In this document: in pieces, positions 1 through 9,343 of the stretch
Position numbering within the stretch: position 1 is the first letter of the stretch
Layout of the letters: every line of letters begins with the position of its first letter
Program-made: the position numbers and the translations under genes
Origin: Bradyrhizobium semiaridum
GTDB lineage: Bacteria; Pseudomonadota; Alphaproteobacteria; Rhizobiales; Xanthobacteraceae
Assembly: GCF_020329505.1 (NCBI RefSeq)
Contig: NZ_JAGKJJ010000001.1
Location: 248,001 to 312,000, forward strand
DNA: 64,000 bases
Direction: 5' to 3'
The notes under the pieces: generated by a model
What the model saw: only the letters and a program-made list of their open reading frames with translations
Told to the model about the DNA's origin: nothing
Database searches by the model: none

Positions 1-963
1 TTCGAACGGAATCGACGCCGATACCAGCGGCGTCAGGTCGACCAACCCCTCGCCCATCAGACGCAGTGCCAGCTCGAATTCCGGATCAAACCGGAAGGTG
101 CCGCGCAGCCGCAGTTCCTTGGCGACGACGGTGTTGATCGGCAGCGTCATCTCGCCGCCGAGCCCGACCTGCACGATCACGGCGCCTGGCCGCAACAGAT
201 CGAGCGCTGTGCGCAGCGCCGCCTGATTGCCGGAGGCCTCGAACAGCACGTCGAGCTGTCCCTTGCCGGCCATGTAGGGCTCGAGCGCGGCTGCATCGGT
301 AGCGCTGTTGATCGCCCGCGTCGCGCCGAGCTTGCGCGCCATCGCGAGCGGCGCTTCCGCGATATCGGCGGCGACGATCTCGGACGCGCCGCCGAGGCGG
401 GCCACGACCACCATCAGCGCGCCGATCGGGCCGCAGCCGGTGACCAGCACCCGCCTGCCGAGCAGGCTGCCGGCCTGGTTTCCGGCGTGGAGGCAGACCG
501 CGAACGGCTCGGCCATCGCGGCCTCGGCGAACGACAGCCGTTCGGCGATCGGGATCGCCTGCGAGGCATCCACCGTGATGAACTCGCGAAAGCCGCCCTG
601 CACATGGGGAAAGCGCATCGCGCTGCCGAGAAAGCGCATGTCGGTGCACTGGTTCCGCATGCCCTCGCGGCAATAAGCGCACTGCCCGCACGGCAGGCTC
701 GGATTGACCGCAACCCGCAATCCCGGACGCAGGTGCGAAATGCCCGATCCGACATCGGCGATCGTTCCGGAGATCTCGTGCCCCAGCGCCATCGGCTGCT
801 GGATCCGCACGGTGCCGAAGCCGCCGTGATGATAGTAGTGCAGATCCGAGCCGCAGATGCCGCCGGCCGCGATCCTGACCCGCACCTGATGCGGCGCCGG
901 CGCCGGATCCTCAAAGCTCTCGATCCGCAAATCATGGGGAGCGTGGATGACGACGGCGCGCAT
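1..963 (-). CDS. idnD: L-idonate 5-dehydrogenase-like zinc alcohol dehydrogenase (3' end cut by window)
   Basis: Partial gene: 321 codons are open from the ATG at 963 to the window edge, so about 20-25 C-terminal residues of a roughly 345-residue family are missing. It is a medium-chain dehydrogenase. Catalytic zinc ligands are seen at Cys37 and His62-Glu63 (GHE). The structural zinc is held by Cys92, Cys95, Cys98 and Cys106. The nucleotide-binding glycine motif (VTGCGPIG) is near residue 174. Family members oxidise polyols or sugar acids at C5 with NAD(P). The neighbouring SDR and sugar-acid dehydratase favour idonate/5-ketogluconate chemistry, but sorbitol- or threonine-dehydrogenase-like specificity cannot be excluded. 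It lies 40 bases downstream of the SDR and probably shares its operon. Confidence 0.8.
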   Translation of the reverse strand, partial: MRAVVIHAPHDLRIESFEDPAPAPHQVRVRIAAGGICGSDLHYYHHGGFGTVRIQQPMALGHEISGTIADVGSGISHLRPGLRVAVNPSLPCGQCAYCREGMRNQCTDMRFLGSAMRFPHVQGGFREFITVDASQAIPIAERLSFAEAAMAEPFAVCLHAGNQAGSLLGRRVLVTGCGPIGALMVVVARLGGASEIVAADIAEAPLAMARKLGATRAINSATDAAALEPYMAGKGQLDVLFEASGNQAALRTALDLLRPGAVIVQVGLGGEMTLPINTVVAKELRLRGTFRFDPEFELALRLMGEGLVDLTPLVSASIPFE

Positions 964-1003
964 GCGTTCTGTCCCTCTGTTCGTGCCGGCTGGATCGCCG
1001 CGA

Positions 1004-1771
1004 TCACATCGCGGCCAGCATGCCGCCGTCGACATAGATGATCTGGCCGTTGACGTAGTTGGAGGCGTCGGAGGCCAGGAAGATCGCGGCGCCGACCAGC
1101 TCGTCCGGCTTGCCCCAGCGCTTCGATGGTATCCGCGACATCAGCCAGTTGTTGAAATCCGGATTCGACATCAGCGCCTCGTTCATGTCGGTCAGCATGT
1201 AGCCGGGCCCGATCGCGTTGGCCTGGATGCCGCTCTGCGCCCACTCCACCGCCATCGAGCGCGTCAGGTTGCGGATACCGCCCTTCGCCGCGGTGTAAGG
1301 CGCGATCGTCGGCCGCGCCAGTTCGCTGCCGAGCGAGCCGATATTGATGATCTTGCCGTGCTTGCGCAGGATCATCCGCTTTGCCGCCTCGCGCCCGGTC
1401 ACGAAGGCGCTGGTCAGGTTGGTCTCGATCACCTTGCGCCATTCCTCGGTGGTGAACTCCACCAGGGGCTTGCGTCGCTGAATGCCGGCATTGTTGACGA
1501 GGATGTCGACCGCGATGCCCTCGCGGTCGAAACGCTCGAAGGTCGCAACGATCGCCGCCTCGTCGGTGACATCGAACGCCGCGCCGTCGGCCTTGTGGCC
1601 GGCGGCACGGAACTCGGCGACGGCGGTCTCAACTCTGGCGGGGTCGACGCCGTTGATGATCAGCCGTGCGCCGGCCTTCGCCATCCCCTCGGCGATGGCG
1701 CGGCCAAGGCCGCGGGAGGAGCCGGTCACGAGCGCCGTGCGGCCGGAGAGATCGAACAGAGCGGTGCTCAT
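1004..1771 (-). CDS. idnO: SDR-family oxidoreductase, gluconate 5-dehydrogenase-like
   Basis: A classical short-chain dehydrogenase of 255 residues. The cofactor motif TGxxxGxG is at 16-23, NNAG at 93-96, catalytic Ser146, and YxxxK with Tyr159 and Lys163. The closest family by sequence pattern is gluconate 5-dehydrogenase (IdnO/Gno), which interconverts gluconate and 5-ketogluconate in the cytosol. It begins 9 bases after the dehydratase stop and is followed by the zinc dehydrogenase, so the three genes look like one sugar-acid operon. The exact substrate is inferred from context. Confidence 0.8.
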   Translation of the reverse strand: MSTALFDLSGRTALVTGSSRGLGRAIAEGMAKAGARLIINGVDPARVETAVAEFRAAGHKADGAAFDVTDEAAIVATFERFDREGIAVDILVNNAGIQRRKPLVEFTTEEWRKVIETNLTSAFVTGREAAKRMILRKHGKIINIGSLGSELARPTIAPYTAAKGGIRNLTRSMAVEWAQSGIQANAIGPGYMLTDMNEALMSNPDFNNWLMSRIPSKRWGKPDELVGAAIFLASDASNYVNGQIIYVDGGMLAAM

Positions 1772-1780
1772 CGGAGGTCC

Positions 1781-2980
1781 TCAAACATTGGAGCGGCGGA
1801 CGGTGAGATCGGAGCGCTCGAACACCGGAGGAAGCAGGTCGACGCCGAGCCCCGGCCCTTCCATCGGATAGACGTAGCCGTCCTTGATCACGGGCATGGC
1901 GGTGACAAGCTCGTTGTACCAGCCCTTGTAGAAGGCGCGCACCGACTCCTGGATCAGCGTGTTGGGCTGGCTGAACGACATGTGGATCGCCGCGATGAAG
2001 CCGACCGGCCCGATGCAGTCATGGGGCGCAAACGGCCGGTGATAGGTCTCGGCCATCGCCGCGATCTTGCGGCCTTCGGTCAGGCCGCCGGTCCAGCACA
2101 GATCGGCCATCACCACGTGCATGGCGTCGCGGTCGAGCATGTCCTTGTAGGGGAAGCGCGAGCCGAGCGTCTCGCTGGCGCAGACCCATACGTCGGTCGA
2201 GCGCGCATATTCGGCGAGCGCCTGCGGCGAGTTCATGCGGATCGGGTCTTCGTACCAGGTCGGCTTGTAGGGCTCGAGCGCCCGCGCGATCTGCTTGGCG
2301 GTCGGCAGGTTCCACAGCGAGTGCAGCTCGACCATGATCTCCATTCTGTCGCCGACGGCCTTGCGGATCTTCTCGAACGGCTCGATCGCCTGCTTCATCT
2401 GCGCGGCGGTGATGTAGAGACCGTTGTTCTCCTGCGCGGCCGGATCGAACGGCCAGATCTTCATCGCCGAGATACCGCTCTCGAGCAGGCTTTCGGCGAG
2501 CGCGTCGGCGCGGTGCATGAAGCCATCCAGATCCTCGTAAGGCCCCTGGGCCTCCCCGAGATTCCAGTTCGACACCGGGCTGATATTGGTGGAGCGGACA
2601 TATCGTGTGCCGGCGCAGGTGTTGTAGATGCGCTGCTTGTCGCGGCACAGGCCGCCAAGCATCTGGTGCACCGGCTGGCCGCAGACCTTGCCGAACAGAT
2701 CCCACAGCGCGATGTCAATGGCGGATGCCGCGCGATATTCGACGCCGGTCGACGACTGCGCCATCGGCAGATTGAGCATGTCGCGGTGGATCGCCTCGAT
2801 ATGCAGCGGATTGCGCCCGAGCAGCCGCCCGGCAAACGTATCGTGGATTTGCGCTTCGACGGCGCCGGCGCCGTAGAAGGTCTCCCCGAGCCCGATCAGT
2901 CCGGTGTCGGTGTGAACGCGAACCCAGATCACATTGGCGAACTCTTCGGTGCGCAACGTCTCGATCGAGGTGATCTTCAT
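1781..2980 (-). CDS. Mandelate racemase/enolase-superfamily sugar-acid dehydratase
   Basis: A 399-residue protein with the N-terminal capping domain and C-terminal TIM barrel of the enolase superfamily. Visible barrel signatures are a Lys in MKIWPFD, metal-ligand acids in VELHS, WYEDP and ASETL, and a catalytic His in PHDCIG. The family dehydrates sugar acids (gluconate, galactonate, mannonate, fuconate and similar) to 2-keto-3-deoxy acids, but I cannot assign the substrate. It is the first gene of the minus-strand operon with idnO- and idnD-like genes and diverges from a GntR regulator, which is probably its controller. Confidence 0.85.
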   Translation of the reverse strand: MKITSIETLRTEEFANVIWVRVHTDTGLIGLGETFYGAGAVEAQIHDTFAGRLLGRNPLHIEAIHRDMLNLPMAQSSTGVEYRAASAIDIALWDLFGKVCGQPVHQMLGGLCRDKQRIYNTCAGTRYVRSTNISPVSNWNLGEAQGPYEDLDGFMHRADALAESLLESGISAMKIWPFDPAAQENNGLYITAAQMKQAIEPFEKIRKAVGDRMEIMVELHSLWNLPTAKQIARALEPYKPTWYEDPIRMNSPQALAEYARSTDVWVCASETLGSRFPYKDMLDRDAMHVVMADLCWTGGLTEGRKIAAMAETYHRPFAPHDCIGPVGFIAAIHMSFSQPNTLIQESVRAFYKGWYNELVTAMPVIKDGYVYPMEGPGLGVDLLPPVFERSDLTVRRSNV

Positions 2981-3072
2981 CGCGATGTCCTCCCGAACCC
3001 GCCGTCGCGGGGTTCCGTGTTTCTTGTTGGTCCGCGCCTTGCGGCAGGCCGCGCCGCCATTGATACGGCCGC

Positions 3073-3094
3073 TTGTAATATTTCACAACATGTT
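3073..3094. promoter_or_regulatory. Candidate GntR operator in the divergent promoter region
   Basis: The 173-base gap between the divergent dehydratase and GntR genes is AT-richer here. It contains TTGT-N8-ACAA (3073-3088) overlapping the perfect palindrome AACATGTT (3087-3094). The position suits a GntR-family operator controlling both directions. This is inferred from symmetry and location only. Confidence 0.4.
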
Positions 3095-3153
3095 TTAAGT
3101 AGACCGCAGCAATCGGGCTCACGCGACGCACGCGGGCCGGCGGGAGGAAGCAA

Positions 3154-3918
3154 ATGGCAAGGCGCAAACGCGCGCTTGAAATCGTGCGTTCCGACGACAC
3201 GGACGAGGCGCCCGGCCGGCGCAACCGCATCAACTTTTTCGAGCTCGCCTATCAGCGGATCGAGGATCTGCTGGTCAATTGCGAGCTCCGGCCAGGCCAG
3301 TCCCTCACCGTGCAGGACCTGCAGGACCTCACCGGCTTCGGCCGCACCCCCGTGCACAATGCCGTCAACACGCTGGCCGCCGATACACTGATCATCATCC
3401 GCCCGCGCCAGGGCCTGCAGATCGCGCCGATTGACCTCGCACGTGAGCGTATGCTGCTGGCGCTGCGGCGCGACATCGAGCGCTTCGTGATCCGGCTCGC
3501 CGCCGATCGCGCCAGCCTCTCTCACCGCAATCAGGCGCTGCATATCGAGCGCGTGCTGAAGGACAAGCACGCGACGCTGACGCTCGACGAATTCAACAAA
3601 CTCGACCGCCGCATAGACGGCCTGATCCTGGCCGCCGCCGGCGAGCCCTTCCTCGCCCACACGCTGCGGCCGCTGCACACGCTCTCTCGCCGCATCGGCT
3701 TCATTCATCACAGCTACATGCCCGGACAGTCCGACCTGTCCGGCACCATCGACAGCCATCTCGCCATTCTCAATGCGGTCGCCAACCGCCGCGTCGACCG
3801 CGCGACGGCGGCAAGCGATGCCTTGATCGACTACATGGACACGATGTTCGAAGGCATGGAATCCGGCATCGATCCGCGCCTGCTCGACTGCAGCATCGAG
3901 CCCCTGCTCGGGACCTGA
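3154..3918 (+). CDS. GntR-family transcriptional regulator (FCD-type)
   Basis: A 254-residue regulator. The N-terminal winged helix-turn-helix (about residues 28-95) has the GntR pattern LRPGQSL...TPVHNAV, followed by an all-helical effector domain resembling FCD. The ATG at 3154 follows a good GGGAGGAAG ribosome binding site. It is divergent from the sugar-acid operon and 64 bases upstream of the MFS transporter. It therefore most likely represses both and is relieved by a sugar-acid intermediate. The ligand is not deducible from the sequence. Confidence 0.85.
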   Translation: MARRKRALEIVRSDDTDEAPGRRNRINFFELAYQRIEDLLVNCELRPGQSLTVQDLQDLTGFGRTPVHNAVNTLAADTLIIIRPRQGLQIAPIDLARERMLLALRRDIERFVIRLAADRASLSHRNQALHIERVLKDKHATLTLDEFNKLDRRIDGLILAAAGEPFLAHTLRPLHTLSRRIGFIHHSYMPGQSDLSGTIDSHLAILNAVANRRVDRATAASDALIDYMDTMFEGMESGIDPRLLDCSIEPLLGT

Positions 3919-3982
3919 CTCGGTCGTCCGCCGGAAGCAGGACGCTCAACCACAGCACTCAACGGAAAACGGGAGTACGGCA

Positions 3983-5347
3983 ATGTCCACGATGGCAGTT
4001 CCGCCGCAGGCGGCGATCGACGGCGCGGTCCGCCACCTCATCACCAATTACAGCCCCAAGGGCAACAAGGTCGGCTGGCTGATGATGGCCTCGATCCTGG
4101 TCGAGGCGTGGGACCTTTACTCGATCGCCTTCGTGCTGATCTTCATCAAGGAGCAGTACAATCCCGATCCGCTGATGCTCGGGCTCGCCGCCGCCGGCAC
4201 GCAGGGCGGCGCCTTGATCGGCGCGCTGATCGGCGGCTGGCTGTCGGACAAGATCGGCCGCCGCGTCATGTTCCTCGCGACCATGGTGATGTTCATCGTG
4301 CTGGCGCTGGCGCAGGCCTTCGTGCCCAACGTGACCTGGCTGATCGTGATCCGCTTCCTGCTCGGCATTCCGCTCGGCAGCGACATCTCGACGGGCTACA
4401 CCTATATCATGGAATCCATGGCCAAGGGCGAGCGCGAGGTCATGGGCAACCGCTGGCAGTTCATGTTCGCGGTCGGCGAGGTGCTGACGATCGGCGTCAT
4501 CATCCTGTTCCTGCTCGCCGAGATCAATCACGAGACGCTGTGGCGCGTCACCCTCGGCCTCGGCGCCCTGCCCGCGTTGATCATCCTGTTGATGCGCCAC
4601 GACGTGCCGGAGACCGCGGTCTGGCTGGTGCAGCAGGGCCGCTTCCGCGAGGCCAAGCAGGTCGCGCGGCAGATGTACAACGACGACCTCGCCATGCTGC
4701 CCGAGCAGGACGTGGTGCTGCCGAAGCCGCGCCCTGCCGCCTTCCTCGCCGATCTGCGCAAGGATCCGATCCGCTGGCGGGCCACGCTGTACGGCTGGAT
4801 CGCATGCTTCGCCCAGGCGAGCGAATTCTCCACCTTCGCGTTCTATCTGCCGGTGCTGTTCGCGATGGTCGGGGTCTCGACCGTGCTCGGCAACAACCTC
4901 GTCACCATGGCGCTGTTCTCGTTTGCCGCGCTGTCCGGCTGGGTCGGGCCGCTGCTAACGCCGAAGATCGGCCATCGCGGCATCAGCATCGCGGGCTTCG
5001 GCATCGTGCTGGTCTCGCTCTTGGTCGCGGCGGGCGCGCTGTACACCGGCCACAAATACATCCTGCCGTTTGCCGCGGCCGGCATGCTCTGGGGTCACTA
5101 TTGGGACGCGTCGAACTGCATGACGATCCCGACCATGGTGGCGCGGCCGCAGTACCGCGGCACAGCGTCGGGCTTCGCCTACATGTTCGTGAAGCTGCCG
5201 TCGTTCCTGGCGATCTTCCTGTTCCCGTCGCTGTTCGAGGCGATCGGTCAGGCCAATGCGACGTTATTCGTGGCGATCTTCCCGCTGATCGGATTGCTCG
5301 CCGCGATCTTCATCCTGCCGGAGGTCTACGGTTACGAGCACGACTGA
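3983..5347 (+). CDS. MFS transporter, probable sugar-acid permease
   Basis: A 454-residue inner-membrane carrier with about twelve hydrophobic segments. The major facilitator signature between helices 2 and 3 (GGWLSDKIGRR) is near residue 90. The N-terminal half retains the sugar-porter-like pattern. A GGGAG site precedes the ATG. Placement directly after the GntR gene and opposite the catabolic operon suggests it imports the sugar acid degraded by that operon. Substrate and coupling ion are inferred. Confidence 0.85.
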   Translation: MSTMAVPPQAAIDGAVRHLITNYSPKGNKVGWLMMASILVEAWDLYSIAFVLIFIKEQYNPDPLMLGLAAAGTQGGALIGALIGGWLSDKIGRRVMFLATMVMFIVLALAQAFVPNVTWLIVIRFLLGIPLGSDISTGYTYIMESMAKGEREVMGNRWQFMFAVGEVLTIGVIILFLLAEINHETLWRVTLGLGALPALIILLMRHDVPETAVWLVQQGRFREAKQVARQMYNDDLAMLPEQDVVLPKPRPAAFLADLRKDPIRWRATLYGWIACFAQASEFSTFAFYLPVLFAMVGVSTVLGNNLVTMALFSFAALSGWVGPLLTPKIGHRGISIAGFGIVLVSLLVAAGALYTGHKYILPFAAAGMLWGHYWDASNCMTIPTMVARPQYRGTASGFAYMFVKLPSFLAIFLFPSLFEAIGQANATLFVAIFPLIGLLAAIFILPEVYGYEHD

Positions 5348-5415
5348 AGCAGGACGCGACGGGCGGCACGGCGGCCATCGGGGTCAATCCCCTCGGCGGC
5401 CTGGTCGCGGCGGCC

Positions 5416-6237
5416 TTAATCCCGGCGGCCTTGCACCCAGTGCTCGAGCATCTGCAGCGCCATTGTCTTGTCGTCCTCGGACGCTTTGGCGACGGCCCGG
5501 TTGTAGCTTTCCCGGATCCAGGTCTCGTCGGGCGTGGCGCTGTCGCGCGCCAGCGTCAGCCACATCAGGCCGCGCGCCCGCTGCGGCGGCAGACGGTCGC
5601 CGTTGAACAGCATCTGTCCGAGCAGCGCCTGCGCCTGGTGCTGGCCCTTCTGGGCAGCAAGGCCGAGCCAGCGGGCGCCGTAGCGGAAATCGTCCCGCGA
5701 TGCGTCCGGCGTCTTCAGGTACAGCTTGGCGAGGTCGTACTGGGCGTCGGCGTTGCCGAAATAGGAGGCCGCATAGGAGAACATCTCCCGTGCACGCTCG
5801 GTGTCCGCCTTGATCTTGGAATTGGGGATGCCGCTCAGATAATAGCGGCCGAGAGCCACGAAGGCATTGGCCACGATCGAGGCCTGCGGCGCCGACGGCG
5901 AATCCTCGGCATGCGCATTGGCAATCCGGCTGAAATATTCGAACGCGCGCACGTCGTCCTGGGCGACGCCGTCGCCCTCGGCGTACATCTTGCCGAGTTT
6001 CCACTGCGCCACGGGATGACCGGCCTCGGCCAGCGACATCACGCTGGAATTCGGCAGCGCTGCCGGTGCGATCGGGGTCGCGGCGCGCTTCAGGGCCGCC
6101 GCGCCGGGCTGCGGCGAAACGATCGGAAGGGCTGTGTCCTGCGGGTTGACCGGGGCTCCATCGAATCCGAATCCGGGGCCCGCCACCGGAATGGCCCCTA
6201 ACGCAAACGCCAATATCGTACGCCTAAACGTCCGCAT
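5416..6237 (-). CDS. exoR: ExoR-like exported Sel1-repeat protein
   Basis: A 273-residue protein from the ATG at 6237, chosen because it gives a clean signal peptide ([14 protein letters not shown], cleavage near residue 27). The mature part carries Sel1/TPR-like helical repeats ([46 protein letters not shown]). Length and repeat layout resemble rhizobial ExoR, the periplasmic inhibitor of the ExoS/ChvI two-component system that controls exopolysaccharide and motility. Its start lies inside the 3' end of ilvD (14-base overlap), suggesting translational coupling. Another Sel1 protein remains possible. Confidence 0.7.
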   Translation of the reverse strand: MRTFRRTILAFALGAIPVAGPGFGFDGAPVNPQDTALPIVSPQPGAAALKRAATPIAPAALPNSSVMSLAEAGHPVAQWKLGKMYAEGDGVAQDDVRAFEYFSRIANAHAEDSPSAPQASIVANAFVALGRYYLSGIPNSKIKADTERAREMFSYAASYFGNADAQYDLAKLYLKTPDASRDDFRYGARWLGLAAQKGQHQAQALLGQMLFNGDRLPPQRARGLMWLTLARDSATPDETWIRESYNRAVAKASEDDKTMALQMLEHWVQGRRD

Positions 6238-7960
6238 AACACTGTTTCTCGTGCGCGCCACCCGGATGGGTGACAGCGCCATCCACCGCCGGCCCCACTT
6301 GCTCGGCGTACTTCCACAGCGCACCAGATGTGTGGTTAGTCGCCCGAGGGGCCCATTTGGTCTTACGATTTGCGAGTTCGGCGTCGCTCAATTTTACGTC
6401 AAGAGTGCCGGCGACCGCATCGATCTCGATGATGTCGCCGTCCTGCAACAGCCCGATCGGCCCGCCGATGGCCGCCTCGGGTCCAATATGTCCAATGCAA
6501 AAGCCGCGCGTGGCCCCGGAGAACCGGCCGTCGGTGATCAGGGCGACCTTGCCGCCCATGCCCTGCCCGGTCAGCGCCGCCGTGGTGGCCAGCATCTCCC
6601 GCATGCCGGGGCCGCCCTTCGGCCCCTCGTAGCGGATTACGATGACTTCGCCTTCCTTGTAAGTGCGGTTCTGAACGGCCTCGAAGGCGTCTTCCTCGCG
6701 GTCGAAGCACCGGGCGGGGCCGGTAAACTTCAGGTTGGACATTCCCGCGACCTTCACGATCGCACCCTCCGGAGCGAGATTACCCTTCAAACCGACCACG
6801 CCACCTGTCACGGTGATTGGATTGTCGGCGGGCCGCACCACATCCTGGTGCGGATTCCATTTCACGCCTTTGAGGTTTTCAGCGATCGTTCGGCCCGTGA
6901 CGGTTAAGCAATCCCCGTGCAGGTGGCCATTGTCGAGCAGCGTCTTCATCAGCAGCGGAATGCCACCTACTTCAAACATGTCTTTGGCAACATAACGGCC
7001 GCCCGGCTTCAAATCCGCGACGTAAGGAGTCTTTTTGAAGATTTCCGCAACGTCGAACAGATTGAACTTGATGCCGCACTCGTGCGCGATCGCCGGCAGG
7101 TGCAGTGCAGCATTGGTCGAACCACCTGACGCTGCAACCACGGCCGCAGCATTTTCAAGGGCTTCCCGGGTGACGATGTCACGCGGCCGGATGTTCTTCT
7201 CGATCAGCTCCATCACCTTCTCGCCGGCGGCGGCACAGAAAGAGTCGCGGATCTCGTAGGGTGCCGGAGCCCCGGCAGAATACGGGAGCGCGAGGCCGAT
7301 CGCCTCGGAGACGGTTGCCATGGTGTTGGCGGTGAACTGGGCGCCGCAAGCGCCAGCCGAGGGACACGCCACCCGCTCGATCTCGTCGAGGTCTTCGTCG
7401 GACATGGCGCCGACCGAGTGCTTGCCGACCGCCTCGAACATGTCCTGCACGGTGACCGGCTGGCCGCGGAAATTGCCCGGCAGGATCGAGCCGCCATAAA
7501 TGAAGATCGACGGCACGTTGAGACGGACCATCGCCATCATCATGCCCGGCAGCGACTTGTCGCAGCCGGCGAGTCCGACCAGCGCGTCATAGGAATGGCC
7601 GCGGACGGTGAGCTCGACCGAATCGGCGATGCATTCGCGCGATGGCAGCGACGAGCGCATACCGTCATGGCCCATTGCGATGCCGTCGGTGACGGTGATG
7701 GTGCAGAACTCGCGCGGCGTACCGCCAGCGGACGCCACGCCCTTCTTCACCGCCTGTGCCTGGCGCATCAGCGAGATGTTGCATGGAGCAGCTTCATTCC
7801 AACATGAAGCAACGCCAACAAAGGGTTGATGAATCTGGGCTGTCGTCAGCCCCATGGCGTAGAGATAGGAGCGATGCGGCGCGCGCGCTGGCCCTTCCGT
7901 CACGTGACGGCTCGGCAGCCTGCCCTTGATGTTCGTCTTTGCACTCACCTTGACGTCCAT
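6224..7960 (-). CDS. ilvD: Dihydroxy-acid dehydratase
   Basis: A 578-residue enzyme of the IlvD/Edd family. It dehydrates 2,3-dihydroxy-3-methyl acids to 2-keto acids in valine and isoleucine synthesis. Iron-sulfur ligand motifs are visible as GCDKSLPG and PSAGACG, with ITDGRFSG near the C-terminus. The ATG at 7960 was preferred over an upstream in-frame codon at 8041 because the protein then begins at the usual family position. The stop overlaps the ExoR-like gene by 14 bases. Confidence 0.93.
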   Translation of the reverse strand: MDVKVSAKTNIKGRLPSRHVTEGPARAPHRSYLYAMGLTTAQIHQPFVGVASCWNEAAPCNISLMRQAQAVKKGVASAGGTPREFCTITVTDGIAMGHDGMRSSLPSRECIADSVELTVRGHSYDALVGLAGCDKSLPGMMMAMVRLNVPSIFIYGGSILPGNFRGQPVTVQDMFEAVGKHSVGAMSDEDLDEIERVACPSAGACGAQFTANTMATVSEAIGLALPYSAGAPAPYEIRDSFCAAAGEKVMELIEKNIRPRDIVTREALENAAAVVAASGGSTNAALHLPAIAHECGIKFNLFDVAEIFKKTPYVADLKPGGRYVAKDMFEVGGIPLLMKTLLDNGHLHGDCLTVTGRTIAENLKGVKWNPHQDVVRPADNPITVTGGVVGLKGNLAPEGAIVKVAGMSNLKFTGPARCFDREEDAFEAVQNRTYKEGEVIVIRYEGPKGGPGMREMLATTAALTGQGMGGKVALITDGRFSGATRGFCIGHIGPEAAIGGPIGLLQDGDIIEIDAVAGTLDVKLSDAELANRKTKWAPRATNHTSGALWKYAEQVGPAVDGAVTHPGGAHEKQCYADV

Positions 7961-8205
7961 CGATCCCGTTCTCCAGCCCTCTCCTCCCTGAACGCCGGAC
8001 CCCTGAAAAAATGTCCCGGCCGCTCGCGAAGCGCTGGCCATTCAGCTTTATGAATATGATTTCATGGAGAGGTGTGGCCAAAAAGCGGCGCGAGGTTCAA
8101 GTCGCCTGCAACAGGGTTAAATGTCCCGGAACTGTTGCGATGGTGCAACGATCGTGGCAAGGGTGCAACCATCTATTACAGGACCTTATGCAGCCCTGTG
8201 GAGGT

Positions 8206-9052
8206 TCATGGATACCCGTCGCCCGGCGTCTGCACCTCGACCACGTCGATCCGCGAGACCGACTTGCCCTTACGCAGGTCCTCATAGGAGGTCTCGGCGC
8301 TCAGACAGAACAGCGTGCTGCGGTCCTCGCCGCCGAGCGCACAGGCCAGCGCGCGGCGGCCGGACACGCTGATACGCTCGAGCTCGGCGCCGTCGCGGCC
8401 GATCCGGATGAAGGCGTCGCCGGTGAAGGAGGCGACCCAGACTGCGCCGTCGCGATCGAGGCAGATGCCGTCGGGGTCATCGATGCGGCCGAGCCGCCCG
8501 CGCAAGGCTGAGGCCACCATCCGCCGCGATGTCGTAATCGGCGAGACATGCGCCGTCCATCTCGGCGACAACGAGCCGGCGGTGATCGGAGGAGACGGCG
8601 ATGCCATTGGGAAAGCGCAGGCCGTCCGCGACCACGCGCGCGTTGCCGTCAGGCATCACCAGGATGATCCGGCCGACCGCGCCGCGGCCCTCCGGCGGCA
8701 GGTCGAAGCCGAGATCGCCGATATAGGCGCGTCCCTGCCCGTCCACGATCATGTCGTCGATCGTGCCGGCGGCGAGGTGCGAGAGATCTGCATAGAGCGA
8801 GAGCTTGCCGCCGGAGAAGCGCAGCAATCGCTTCCTGAACATCGTCAGCACGACGATGTCGCCGTTTGGCAGCACGCCGAGGCCGCACGGCGTGTCGTCG
8901 CTGACCGCCGCGTGTTCCTCGCGCTCACCCGACGGCGAGATGCTAAGCAGCGTCCGCGCCATGCAGTCGACGAACCACAGCCGACCGTTGTGCCAGCGCG
9001 GCCCCTCGTAGTAGCGGCCGCCGTCGAGCACGGTCTTCGGTTCAGTGGTCAT
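8206..9052 (-). pseudogene. SMP-30/gluconolactonase-family gene split by a one-base frameshift
   Basis: Two overlapping reading frames together make one beta-propeller protein of about 281 residues. The first runs from the ATG at 9052 through YYEGPRWHNGRLWFVD, PCGLG and FPNGIA. It then ends prematurely near 8477. The continuation (DDPDGICLDRDGAVWVASF to the stop at 8206) is one base out of frame. Removing one of the two A bases at 8504-8505 (a TT on the coding strand) restores a continuous reading frame. The family hydrolyses lactones or other esters with a divalent metal. It is either a recent pseudogene or a sequencing error. Confidence 0.8.
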
Positions 9053-9343
9053 GTCTCTCTCTTGCGTTGGGAATGGCTTGGCTGGACCTGACCCGTCCGG
9101 CGACGACGATATCTTGGGTGGACACCCGCGAAACTACGGGAAACGACGCCAATGTGTTGCCGCCAGACAAGGAACTCGCGGATTCGGTGAGTTCCACACG
9201 TCATACTCCATATTTTGCCCTCTTTCTCTGTAGAGTTGCGCTTGACTTAAGGGGTTGTGAATCAAGGGGTCTGATAATCGGCGGCTGGGTTTTGCCGCGC
9301 GTGCTCTGTTTGTGCCTCATGGTTTCTCAGGGGGGACCAGGGA
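9053..9343. other. Intergenic region upstream of the lytic transglycosylase
   Basis: About 290 bases between divergent genes. It is AT-richer than its surroundings, especially 9200-9280, as expected for a promoter region. I see no convincing paired -35/-10, palindrome or small gene. Confidence 0.5.

Noticed and set aside
947..3391. An 814-codon open frame on the plus strand opposite the sugar-acid operon
   Set aside because: It mirrors three well-supported minus-strand enzymes, is Arg/His/Asp-rich with no motif, and is explained by high GC content.
9241..9278. Promoter TTGACT and GATAAT upstream of slt
   Set aside because: The spacing between the two hexamers is about 25 bases, too long for a standard promoter.
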